From Gammaproteobacteria bacterium (GTDB lineage Bacteria > Pseudomonadota > Gammaproteobacteria > Ga0077536), in the NCBI GenBank assembly GCA_009692365.1, contig SHZJ01000036.1, forward strand, positions 1 to 36,457: 36,457 nucleotides of DNA. Direction: 5' to 3'. The notes under the pieces are model-generated. The model saw only the letters and a list, made by a program, of their open reading frames with translations, did not search any database and had not been told where the DNA came from. Positions within the stretch are counted from its first letter, which is position 1. Each line of letters begins with the position of its first letter. Shown here piece by piece: positions 7,993 through 14,996 of the stretch. Position numbers and translations under genes: made by a program.

Positions 7993-8811
7993 TCAGGTAA
8001 ATGCGTAGTCGGCGGTTGGGAAATCGCGGTCGCGAACTTCGCTCACATAGCGCGCGACGGCTGCATGGATGGAGCCTGCACCTTCCATGTAATTTTTTGA
8101 GAAGCGCGTGCGCTTGCCCGGCGCGATATCGAGGACGTCGTAGAGCACCAAGATCTGCCCGTCGACCTCGGGACCAGCACCGATGCCTATCACCGGCACG
8201 CCGGCGCTGGCGGTAATGCAGGCGGCCAGCGCCAAGGGCACGCATTCCAGCAATAACATATCGGCGCCCGCTGCTTCCAGCGCGCGCGCATCGGCCACCA
8301 TTTTTTCGGCCATGGCGTGTTCGCGACCCTGCACCCGATAGCTACCAATTTTGTGGATCGCTTGGGGGGTCAGCCCGAGGTGCGCGCAGACCGGGATGCC
8401 ACATTCGGTGAGGCGCGAGACCATATCTAACTGCAAAGCGCCCCATTCCAGTTTGACCATTTCGGCCCCGCCCTCCTTCATCAGGCGGGCCGCGTTGCGC
8501 AAGCAGTCGTCGGCCGAGAAATAGCTCATGAACGGCATGTCGGCCATGACCAGCGCCCGGGCGCAGCCGCGCGCCACCAAACGGGTGTGGTAGATGATGT
8601 CTTCGACGGTCACCGGAATGGTGGTGGCGAGTCCCTGCACGACCATGCCCAAAGAGTCCCCCACCAGAATGAAGTCGCAGCCGGCCTCATCCAACACCCG
8701 CGCGAAAGCCGCGTCGTAGGCGGTCAAGGCGACGATGGGGGCGCGTTGGGTCTTCATCTGCTTGAAGGTTTGCACGCTTACTTTGTGGTTCGCCAGTGGT
8801 TGGGTGCTCAT
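7993..8811 (-). CDS. panB: 3-methyl-2-oxobutanoate hydroxymethyltransferase (ketopantoate synthesis)
   Basis: A 272-residue TIM-barrel enzyme transferring a hydroxymethyl group from methylene-tetrahydrofolate to 2-oxoisovalerate to make ketopantoate for pantothenate and CoA. The ATG at 8811 is chosen because it lies two bases after the stop of the preceding thioesterase gene, and the usual family start KVSVQTFKQMK follows shortly. Family marks are ALTAYDAAFARVLDEAG, VGDSLGMVVQG with metal ligand D52, ADMPFMSY, MVKLEWG and GIPVCAHLGLTPQ. panC is not next to it, which is unusual; instead panB sits inside a CoA-thioester gene string. Its presence would support CoA supply for the surrounding enzymes, which is inference. 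Confidence 0.96.
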   Translation of the reverse strand: MSTQPLANHKVSVQTFKQMKTQRAPIVALTAYDAAFARVLDEAGCDFILVGDSLGMVVQGLATTIPVTVEDIIYHTRLVARGCARALVMADMPFMSYFSADDCLRNAARLMKEGGAEMVKLEWGALQLDMVSRLTECGIPVCAHLGLTPQAIHKIGSYRVQGREHAMAEKMVADARALEAAGADMLLLECVPLALAACITASAGVPVIGIGAGPEVDGQILVLYDVLDIAPGKRTRFSKNYMEGAGSIHAAVARYVSEVRDRDFPTADYAFT

Positions 8812-8812
8812 A

Positions 8813-9232
8813 TCATGGATGACTCTGAAGATTCGCAAGTTTTTGTTCTACGCCGCGCACAAAGCGCGCAAGTTCGATGGGTGCGCGCACGTGCCGGCCG
8901 TTGCCAATGCGCTCCACACCGTCATGCGCCGTGACCTCAAAAGTCACCAGCGAGCGCGACACGGCCAGCACACGCGCGGTGGCGGTGACGGTCAAATTGA
9001 TCGGGGTGGCGGCCAAATGCTGCACCTCAATCAGGGTGCCAACCGACCCCCAGCCAGACGGCAGGTAGGGCCGAATGAGATTGGTACAAACCACCTCCAT
9101 GAAGAGAATCATGTTGGGGGTGGAATACACGGGTGGCAAATCGGGCACCTGCGCCTGCACCGTCAGCGCGTGCGTGACCTGCAACTGCTGGCTCAAAGTG
9201 ATCCCTAAGGGGATGAGGCGCGGTAGATCCAT
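8813..9232 (-). CDS. FlK-like hotdog thioesterase (fluoroacetyl-CoA thioesterase family)
   Basis: A 139-residue single hotdog protein, exactly the length I recall for Streptomyces FlK. The ATG at 9232 starts two bases after the dehalogenase stop; longer in-frame starts would overlap that gene. The FlK triad Thr42/Glu50/His76 corresponds to T38, E46 and H72 here (STPNMILFME and VQHLAATP), with a constant offset of four. FEVTAHDGVERIGNGRH also matches FlK's WRVSAHDGVDEIGSGTH region. The lid phenylalanines F33 and F36 of FlK appear to be V29 and L32, so strict fluoro-selectivity may be lacking. Two bases separate it from panB downstream. The likely role is to hydrolyse small, possibly halogenated, acyl-CoAs; a general short-chain thioesterase is the main alternative. 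Confidence 0.82.
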   Translation of the reverse strand: MDLPRLIPLGITLSQQLQVTHALTVQAQVPDLPPVYSTPNMILFMEVVCTNLIRPYLPSGWGSVGTLIEVQHLAATPINLTVTATARVLAVSRSLVTFEVTAHDGVERIGNGRHVRAPIELARFVRGVEQKLANLQSHP

Positions 9233-9234
9233 GT

Positions 9235-10125
9235 TCAAGCGGCCGGCTGCGTGAGCGTCGGCAACCACTCGATCAGCGCTGCGGCGATTTCGTTGGGCGA
9301 GTCTTCTTGAATAAAATGCAAACCCGGCACGGTGACTTCGCGCTGATTAAGAAAACCCCGCGCCACCTCACGCACACGACCGGTGAGGATCATGCCGGGT
9401 TCCGCATTGATAAACAGTTTGGGCACCGGGGTGGTGGCCAGCCAGCGGCTGTAACGCGCCACCACTGCGCAGACCGCCGGTGGTTCGCCGTCGAGGGGAA
9501 TTTGGCGTGGCCAGGTCAGCGTGGGGCGGCGCCCTTCACCCGGCGCGCGGAAAGGCGCCCGATAGCCTTCCATTTCCTCGGCGCTGAGCGCCCGCAAAAT
9601 GGACTTTGGCAACACGCGCTCAACAAAAATATTTTTCTCGAGAATGGCCTCGTCACCGGCACTGGAGCGAAAAGTCTGGAAGATGCCCCGCGCAGATTCT
9701 GGCCAGTCCTCCCAGGTTAATTCCATCGGGATCCCTTCCATGTAGCACAGCCCGGCCACGGCCTGCGGGTGTCGCGAGGCCCAATCAAAACCCAAAGCCG
9801 TGCCCCAATCGTGGAGCACCAGCGTCACCGCCGAAGTCACGCCCAGTGCGGCCAGCGCCGCATCAAAAAACTGCTGCTGCTCGGCCAAGGTATAGCGCTC
9901 GGGCCCCGAGTCCGGCAGCTTGGCGGAATCCCCCATGCCGATGAGATCGAGCGCAATACAGCGGCCCCACGGGGCCAGCTGTGGCAGGATATTGCGCCAC
10001 AGCCACGACGACGTGGGGTTGCCGTGTTGAAAAATAATCGGCGCGCCCTGGCCCTGCTCGACAAACGCCATGCGCTGACCGAGCACCTCGATGTATTGCT
10101 TTTGCGCAACCCAGTTATTCAGCAT
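9235..10125 (-). CDS. Haloalkane dehalogenase (HLD-II, DhaA/LinB-like)
   Basis: A 296-residue alpha/beta hydrolase that replaces a halogen on an alkane with hydroxyl. The ATG at 10125 has a strong AGGGGGAG. All catalytic elements of subfamily II are visible: N36 (HGNPTSSWLWRNI) and W107 as halide-binding pair, nucleophile D106 (LHDWGTALGFDWA), acid E130 (YMEGIPMELTWEDWPE) and base H270 (GLHFIQEDSP). The spacing follows LinB (N38, D108, W109, E132, H272) with an offset of two throughout. No signal peptide is seen, so it is cytoplasmic. It lies 26 bases after the racemase gene and is coupled to the FlK-like gene. The natural substrate is unknown; many marine and soil bacteria carry such enzymes without a known pathway. 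Confidence 0.94.
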   Translation of the reverse strand: MLNNWVAQKQYIEVLGQRMAFVEQGQGAPIIFQHGNPTSSWLWRNILPQLAPWGRCIALDLIGMGDSAKLPDSGPERYTLAEQQQFFDAALAALGVTSAVTLVLHDWGTALGFDWASRHPQAVAGLCYMEGIPMELTWEDWPESARGIFQTFRSSAGDEAILEKNIFVERVLPKSILRALSAEEMEGYRAPFRAPGEGRRPTLTWPRQIPLDGEPPAVCAVVARYSRWLATTPVPKLFINAEPGMILTGRVREVARGFLNQREVTVPGLHFIQEDSPNEIAAALIEWLPTLTQPAA

Positions 10126-10151
10126 GGCTCCCCCTGGTTCGTCGATTTTAT

Positions 10152-11282
10152 TTACCCTACCACCCCCGCCGATTTGAGCGCGGCGTAGTCCTCTTGAGTG
10201 TAGCCCGCACCCAGCAACACCGCCTGTGTATCGCCACACGCGGGTAGTCCGGGGCGTGGTGTCGCGGTGGGCGTGCCGCTAAAACGCGGTGCGGGTGCCG
10301 GCTGTATTTCTCCTCCGACGTTAATAAACGTGCCGCGCGCCACGTTGTGCGGATGCAGTGGGGCTTCGGCCAAATCGAGTACCGGCCCAAAACACACATC
10401 GGTACCTTCAAACACCGTCGACCATTCGTCGCGCGTGCGGGTTTTGATGAGCGCGCCAATTTGGATTTTGAGCGCCGGCCATTGGGCGGGCGCATGCTGG
10501 TCGCCAAAGGCGGCCGCGCTGAGCCCCAATTTGTCGCGCAGAATGGCGTAGAACTGCGGCTCGATGGAGCCGAAGGCCACGTATTTTCCATCGGCGCACT
10601 CGTAGCAACCATAGAAGTGCGCCGCCCCCGCCAACGCGTTGCTCCCCCGTTGGTTAGACCACGCACCCTTGGCGTAAACCCCGTAAATCATCCCCATGAG
10701 ACTGGCCGCGCCATCGACCATTGCCGCATCGACCACCTGACCCACCCCGGTGCGCTGCGCCGACAGCAGCGCGCACACCATCCCGAAAGCCAACAGCAAG
10801 CCGCCGCCACCAAAATCACCCACCAGGTTTAAGGGCGGGAATGGTGGGCGATCCGCCTCGCCCATGGCGTGCAGCGCGCCGGTGATAGCGATGTAATTGA
10901 TATCGTGGCCGGCGGCCTGCGCCAGTGGGCCAGACTGCCCCCAGCCGGTCATGCGGCCATAGACCAGCCGCGAGTTGCGGGCCAAGCACACTTCCGGCGA
11001 CAGCCCCAAACGCTCCATCACGCCCGGACGGAAAGGCTCAAACACCCCATCAACCTGCGCCATCAGGCGCAGCGCGATGGCCACCGCGCGCGGATCTTTG
11101 AGATTCAAGCCGATGGAGCGACGATTACGCGACAGCGCGCCGTCGGCGCCCAGCGCCACCGCGCCCTGGGGCCGATCGATACGGATGACGTCTGCGCCCA
11201 TATCGCCCAGAAACGTCCCCGCCAGAGGCCCCGGGCCAATCCCGGCGAACTCGATAATGGATAAACCCGCGAGCGGCCCCAC
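10152..11282 (-). CDS. Alpha-methylacyl-CoA racemase (family III CoA-transferase fold)
   Basis: A 376-residue enzyme interconverting (2R)- and (2S)-2-methylacyl-CoA. GTG 11282, two bases after the stop of the lyase gene, is chosen over a longer reading that would overlap that gene by more than 300 bases. With this start the three catalytic residues fall exactly at the Mycobacterium MCR numbers: H126 (AGHDINY), D156 (NLVGDFGGG) and E241 (SIEPQFY). This supports both start and function. The N-terminus GPLAGLSIIEFAGIGPGPLAG is typical. The fold is shared with formyl-CoA and itaconate CoA-transferases, but the His/Asp/Glu set favours a racemase. The context (MaoC and CitE upstream, dehalogenase downstream) points to branched acyl-CoA metabolism. 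Confidence 0.9.
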   Translation of the reverse strand: MGPLAGLSIIEFAGIGPGPLAGTFLGDMGADVIRIDRPQGAVALGADGALSRNRRSIGLNLKDPRAVAIALRLMAQVDGVFEPFRPGVMERLGLSPEVCLARNSRLVYGRMTGWGQSGPLAQAAGHDINYIAITGALHAMGEADRPPFPPLNLVGDFGGGGLLLAFGMVCALLSAQRTGVGQVVDAAMVDGAASLMGMIYGVYAKGAWSNQRGSNALAGAAHFYGCYECADGKYVAFGSIEPQFYAILRDKLGLSAAAFGDQHAPAQWPALKIQIGALIKTRTRDEWSTVFEGTDVCFGPVLDLAEAPLHPHNVARGTFINVGGEIQPAPAPRFSGTPTATPRPGLPACGDTQAVLLGAGYTQEDYAALKSAGVVG

Positions 11283-11284
11283 GG

Positions 11285-12163
11285 CTAGCGCCCGCCGCGC
11301 GCAGCGATCGCTAAGACTCGCTCGGCTTGTTTGAGATGCGGCATGTCGATCATTTTGCCCTCTAGGCTCAGCGTCCCGGCGTCCGGATTGGCCGCAAACG
11401 CCGCGATAATCGCCTGCGCGTGGGCAATCTCTGCGCTGGAGGGCGTGAAAGCCTCGTTGATGATGGCCACTTGGTCTGGGTGGATGGCTATTTTGCCCAG
11501 ATAACCATCGCGCCGCGCCGCCTCGCATTCCCGTAGCAGCAGCGCGTTGTCGCGAAAATCTGGCGTGACCGTGTCCAAGGCCTGGACGCCGGCGGCGTAG
11601 GCGCCAAACAGGCACAGCGAACGCGCCAAGACATAGGGCGGCGTGTACTGTCCGCTCGCGTCTTTATTGGAGGAGGCGCCCAGTGCCGCCGCCAGATCTT
11701 CCGCCCCCCAAGTCAGCACCCGCAGGCGCGGCGCGCCTTTGTACTGGCCCAGCGTAAAGGGTGCTGCCGCCGTTTCGGTGGCGATGGCGCAGATGGCGAT
11801 GCTGCCGAGCGGGATCCCGTGCTCAATTTCCATGGCGTCCAGGTAATAGCTCAGCTGCTGCACATGGTGCGGACCATCGCACTTGGGCAGGGCGATCCCG
11901 TCGGGGCGGGCCAGCGCCACGGCGGTGATGTCGCGCAGGGCGTCTGCCGAATCCAGCGGGTTCATGCGTACCCAGAGTTCGCTGCGGCTGCGGTCCGCGC
12001 CGCGCAGGTAGTCTTGAATCATCTGGCGCGCGATGGGTCGGCGCGCGGCCGCCACGGCGTCCTCTAGATCAAGGATCAGCGCATCGGCGCCAACGCTACT
12101 GGCCTTGGCCAGTTTTTTTTCGCTGTCACCAGGCACAAACAGCATGGAACGCAAAATATTCAT
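11285..12163 (-). CDS. CitE-type CoA-ester lyase (HpcH/HpaI aldolase; malyl/citramalyl-CoA lyase-like)
   Basis: A 292-residue TIM-barrel lyase cleaving a 3-hydroxyacyl-CoA such as malyl- or citramalyl-CoA into a 2-oxoacid (glyoxylate or pyruvate) and an acyl-CoA. Marks are RSMLFVPGDSEKKLAKA at the N-terminus, ALILDLEDAVA with metal-ligand acids, ELWVRMNPL with the CoA-binding arginine, AICAIATETAAA with the second acid, and VLTWGAEDLAAALGA. KIAIHPDQVAIINEAF near the end is also conserved. Its ATG overlaps the MaoC stop by four bases, and the racemase starts two bases after its stop, so all three are co-translated. The exact substrate is open; a hydratase beside it suggests mesaconyl- or itaconyl-derived C5 acids. 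Confidence 0.87.
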   Translation of the reverse strand: MNILRSMLFVPGDSEKKLAKASSVGADALILDLEDAVAAARRPIARQMIQDYLRGADRSRSELWVRMNPLDSADALRDITAVALARPDGIALPKCDGPHHVQQLSYYLDAMEIEHGIPLGSIAICAIATETAAAPFTLGQYKGAPRLRVLTWGAEDLAAALGASSNKDASGQYTPPYVLARSLCLFGAYAAGVQALDTVTPDFRDNALLLRECEAARRDGYLGKIAIHPDQVAIINEAFTPSSAEIAHAQAIIAAFAANPDAGTLSLEGKMIDMPHLKQAERVLAIAARGGR

Positions 12164-12615
12164 ACGGGTTTCCTCAACATCAGACCCGTGCGCTTACAGC
12201 TCGCCACGAGTTCGTTGCGCTGGTTGTAGGCCCGGTGGGCAAAAATAACGATGCCATTTTGGGGCCGGGATTTGGTGTCGCGCAGCTCGACGATTTCAGT
12301 CTGAAAATGCAACGTGTCGCCATGGAAAACCGGTTTCGGGAAACGCACTTCATCCCATCCCAGGTTACCCACGGTGGTGCCGAGCGTTGTATCGTAAACC
12401 GACACCCCGACCATCACCGACAGCGTAAAACAGCTGTTGACGATGCGCTGGCCGTACTCGGTTTGGGTGCGGCAATACTCCTCGTCGAGGTGCAGCAGCG
12501 CGGGGTTGTGCGTCATGGTGGTAAACAGCACATTGTCCGTCTCGGTGACGGTCCGGCGGATGGGATGGTCGAAGGTTTGTCCGACGTAAAATTCCTCAAA
12601 ATACAGCCCCGGCAT
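12160..12615 (-). CDS. MaoC-like enoyl-CoA hydratase (mesaconyl/itaconyl-CoA hydratase-like)
   Basis: A 151-residue hotdog hydratase that adds water to an enoyl-CoA. GGGAGG precedes the ATG. GLYFEEFYVGQTFDHPIRRTV, then TETDNVLFTTMTHNPALLH and LDEEY, is the classic MaoC N-terminal pattern; N and H in THNPALLHLD lie in the hydratase motif. GTTVGNLGWDEVRFPKPVFHGDTL is the substrate-loop side. The next gene, a CitE-type lyase, overlaps its stop by four bases. Hydratase plus lyase fits hydration of mesaconyl- or itaconyl-CoA to citramalyl-CoA followed by cleavage to acetyl-CoA and pyruvate. This is known in the 3-hydroxypropionate cycle and in itaconate degradation; assignment here is inference. 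It is the first gene of the downstream half of the block. Confidence 0.87.
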   Translation of the reverse strand: MPGLYFEEFYVGQTFDHPIRRTVTETDNVLFTTMTHNPALLHLDEEYCRTQTEYGQRIVNSCFTLSVMVGVSVYDTTLGTTVGNLGWDEVRFPKPVFHGDTLHFQTEIVELRDTKSRPQNGIVIFAHRAYNQRNELVASCKRTGLMLRKPV

Positions 12616-12662
12616 GTTGGCGCGCCTCCCGATATTGCGAACGGTTGTGGTTTAGCGCACAG

Positions 12663-12668
12663 ATTATA
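12663..12668 (-). promoter_or_regulatory. Perfect -10 hexamer upstream of the MaoC operon
   Basis: On the minus strand TATAAT lies in the context CGTATAATC, about 48 bases before the hydratase start. No good TTGACA is found 16-18 bases upstream, so an activator may be needed. The same CGTATAATC context occurs before the HMG-CoA-synthase-like gene at 18933-18938. Confidence 0.5.
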
Positions 12669-13039
12669 CGGAAATGGATCGCTGGGGCTTCTAGTCCGAT
12701 TGCACCGGCTTCAAGGGGCGCTTGCCGCGGGCACCGGCAACCCACCCGCACGCGCACAACGCGCGACGCCGCGAACCCCACACCGCTTGCTGGTGCCATC
12801 GCCACGGGGTGGCTTTGCGCAAGCTGAAGGCGCGCCAGCCAATCGTCATTTCACCCGCCCCAGCCCGACGGCCGGGCACGTCGCCACGGGCCTGAGCGAA
12901 GGAGTTTCTCGACCGGCCCGGCCGGCAATCTTCCTGTCGACGGGGAACCAAGCCACCCGCTGGGTGGCGCCGCTGGCGGCCTTCTGACAAGGGTTTTTCT
13001 GGCTTCCCCGGTAGGGAGTCCTTTACGTGCACTAACTAG
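12669..13039. other. GC-rich spacer without a recognisable gene
   Basis: This is the first part of an 860-base gap within the otherwise tight minus-strand block. Open frames of 60-110 codons occur on both strands but are arginine/proline/alanine-rich, match no family I know and have no ribosome-binding sites. I see no intact gene here. Confidence 0.5.
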
Positions 13040-13160
13040 GTGAGGTTCACGGCGGGCGAGGACTACGATTCCTTACCTGTGCCCGAGCCGGCAGTACTCG
13101 CCCTCTTCGGCATCGGGCTGGTGGCTTTTCGCGTCAGCCGGCGTCGAGTGCGCCGGTGGC
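13040..13160 (+). pseudogene. Orphan PEP-CTERM sorting-signal remnant
   Basis: The plus strand encodes VPEPAVLALFGIGLVAF followed by RVSRRRVRR. This is a textbook PEP-CTERM tripartite signal: VPEP, hydrophobic helix, basic cluster, as recognised by exosortase. A TAG lies immediately before (13037-13039), and no stop follows the basic cluster where one is expected. No secreted protein precedes it in any frame. RFTAGEDYDSLP just before VPEP resembles the end of a real PEP-CTERM protein. It is best read as the tail of a deleted gene, and it implies that an exosortase system is or was present in the genome. Confidence 0.6.
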
Positions 13161-13274
13161 CGGCCGTTTCAAGGCTGTTGGCCCCGCATCTACACGGCGC
13201 GGGGTTTCTGCGTCTAATCCGCCAGCTACCACCGCCACCAGCGGAGAACCTCTGCCCCTGCCCGCCACACGCCG

Positions 13275-13475
13275 TTAGGGGGGGCGGCCCGGCGCATAAA
13301 GCCGGGTTAAGCGTGCGACCCAGTGGGGGAGGATTTTTTGCGCGACCGCCAGCCCCAGATGGCTCAAGTGGTAAGCCCGAAAACCGCCGCCTTGCGCCAT
13401 CCGCCCGCGCAAGGTTTGGGCGAGTTGTAGCATGCGCTGGTGGGCCGGGCGCAGCCGCGCCGGCTCCGACGCCGG
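13275..13475 (-). pseudogene. Possible C-terminal gene remnant, in frame after the malonyl-CoA synthetase stop
   Basis: Directly after the TAG of the synthetase gene (13478-13476) the same frame stays open for 66 codons to a TAA at 13277-13275. It reads like protein rather than noise: MLQLAQTLRGRMAQGGGF, then RAYHLSHLGLAVAQKIL and RLTRLYAPGR. The family is not recognised. It may be the tail of a deleted gene whose front was lost by fusion to the synthetase, or a short gene starting at ATG 13433. A read-through extension is less likely because such synthetases normally end where this one does. Confidence 0.3.
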
Positions 13476-14984
13476 CTACGCAAGCTGCTCGCGGAGCTGG
13501 TTTTTCTGCACCTTGCCCATCGCGTTGCGCGGCAGGGCGGCCATCACGACATAGCGTTTGGGTTGCTTGTAGTTCGCTAACTCGGTTTTTAACTGAGCGC
13601 GCGTGCCGGCCTCATCGAACGCCACGCCCGCGTGGAGCACGAGAACAGCCACCACTTGCTCGCCAAAATCCGGATGGGGCAAAGCAATTACCGCCGACTC
13701 CGCAACTGCGGGCAGGGTATCTAAAACGCTTTCGATTTCGCTGGGGTAGACGTTTAGCCCACCGGTAATAATGAGATCTTTGGAACGCCCCACCAAATGC
13801 AGATAGCCTTGCGCGTCTAGCCGCCCATCGTCACCGGTATTGAAAAACCCCTCCGGGGTGCGGTCTTCGCGGGTTTTCTCCGGTAAACGCCAATAGCCAT
13901 CAAAGACGCTTTCGCCCCGCACTTGCACGTGGCCCACCGCCCCGGGCGCCACCGGCTCGCCGGCCTCATCCACCAAGCGCACGTGCATCCCCGCCAGCGG
14001 CAAGCCCACCGCGCCCGCGCGACGTTCGCCGTGCAGGGGGTTGGCGGCGATGACGCTGGTTTCGGTCATGCCATAACGTTCCAGAATGGGCTGGCCGGTG
14101 CGGCGTTCGAAAGCCTCAAAGGTCTCGCTCAGCAACGGTGCGGAGCCCGAAATAAACACCCGCACGTGGCGCGCCAGCGCGGCATCAAAAGCGGGCTCGG
14201 CGAGCAAACGGGTGTAGTAGGTTGGCACGCCCATCATCACGGAGCAGCGCGGCAGCGCCGCCATCACAGCAGCGGGTTCGAAACGCGGCAGAAAAACCGC
14301 GCGCGAACCCGACATTAACGTGCAGCCCAGCGCAATAAACAAACCGTGCACGTGAAACACCGGCAGGGCGTGCAGTAGTACATCGCTCGATGTGAACTGC
14401 CACGCGTTGGTGAGCGCACGCGCGTTCGCCGCCAAATTAGCGTGACTGAGCATGATGCCTTTCGGGCGGCCCGTGGTGCCCGAGGAATACAACAGCGCAG
14501 CAAGCTCGCCCGGGGCCACCGTGACGGTCTCAAAAGTGCTTGGCGCAGTGCGCGCGGCGGCCATCAAGCTCCCCTCACCCGCCGCGTCCAAGGTATAACA
14601 ATGCGGCACGGCCAGCGCCTGCGCCAGCGCCCAGGAGTCCACCAGGAGGGGGTCGCCGACGAACATCGTGGGTTCGGCGTTCGCCAAAAAATAACGCATT
14701 TCCCCCGCCGTATAGCCGGGATTGAGCGGATGAAAAACCACCCCGCTACGCAGACACGCCAAATAGAGCAGCAGAAAACTCACGCTTTTTTCTGCCTGCA
14801 CGCTGACTCGGTCGCCACGCGCCAGCCCCAGCCCCGTGAGGACATTGGCCAACTGCGCCGAGCCTGCCAGCATTTGGCCGTAACTTAGCGTGGCGCCGGC
14901 GGGCAGTTCCAATAACGGGGCCGCCGGATCGCTCGGAAAGTGCGCGGCAAACGCCGCAAAAAGATTTGGCTTCACAAGGCCCAC
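13476..14984 (-). CDS. matB: Malonyl-CoA synthetase-like acyl-CoA ligase (AMP-forming)
   Basis: A 502-residue adenylate-forming ligase joining a carboxylic acid to CoA with ATP. Core motifs are LLYSSGTTGRPKGIMLSH (P-loop), ILERYGMTET (A5), NTGDDGRLDAQGYLHLVGR (A7-A8) and the catalytic lysine in NAMGKVQKNQLR (A10). The stretch MMGVPTYYTRLL with VFISGSAPLLSETFEAFE is characteristic of MatB-type malonate (and methylmalonate) ligases, but related acids are possible. The start is GTG at 14984, 12 bases after the ACAD stop, with no strong ribosome-binding site. No malonyl-CoA decarboxylase is beside it. The frame continues open past the stop, see the remnant at 13275. Confidence 0.82.
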   Translation of the reverse strand: MGLVKPNLFAAFAAHFPSDPAAPLLELPAGATLSYGQMLAGSAQLANVLTGLGLARGDRVSVQAEKSVSFLLLYLACLRSGVVFHPLNPGYTAGEMRYFLANAEPTMFVGDPLLVDSWALAQALAVPHCYTLDAAGEGSLMAAARTAPSTFETVTVAPGELAALLYSSGTTGRPKGIMLSHANLAANARALTNAWQFTSSDVLLHALPVFHVHGLFIALGCTLMSGSRAVFLPRFEPAAVMAALPRCSVMMGVPTYYTRLLAEPAFDAALARHVRVFISGSAPLLSETFEAFERRTGQPILERYGMTETSVIAANPLHGERRAGAVGLPLAGMHVRLVDEAGEPVAPGAVGHVQVRGESVFDGYWRLPEKTREDRTPEGFFNTGDDGRLDAQGYLHLVGRSKDLIITGGLNVYPSEIESVLDTLPAVAESAVIALPHPDFGEQVVAVLVLHAGVAFDEAGTRAQLKTELANYKQPKRYVVMAALPRNAMGKVQKNQLREQLA

Positions 14985-14996
14985 CAGCGACCCGGT

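Noticed and set aside
10152-11282. Calling the family III protein an itaconate or formyl-CoA transferase
   Set aside because: The GHDINY, VGDFGGG and IEPQF motifs at 126/156/241 are the racemase set, although the fold is shared.
10152-11615. Long start of the racemase at 11615
   Set aside because: It would overlap the lyase gene by over 300 bases with low-complexity sequence; the GTG at 11282 puts all catalytic residues on the family numbering.
12691-13032. A 113-codon minus-strand open frame in the spacer as a gene
   Set aside because: Arg/Gly/Pro-rich composition, no ribosome-binding site, no family match; typical of chance frames in GC-rich DNA.
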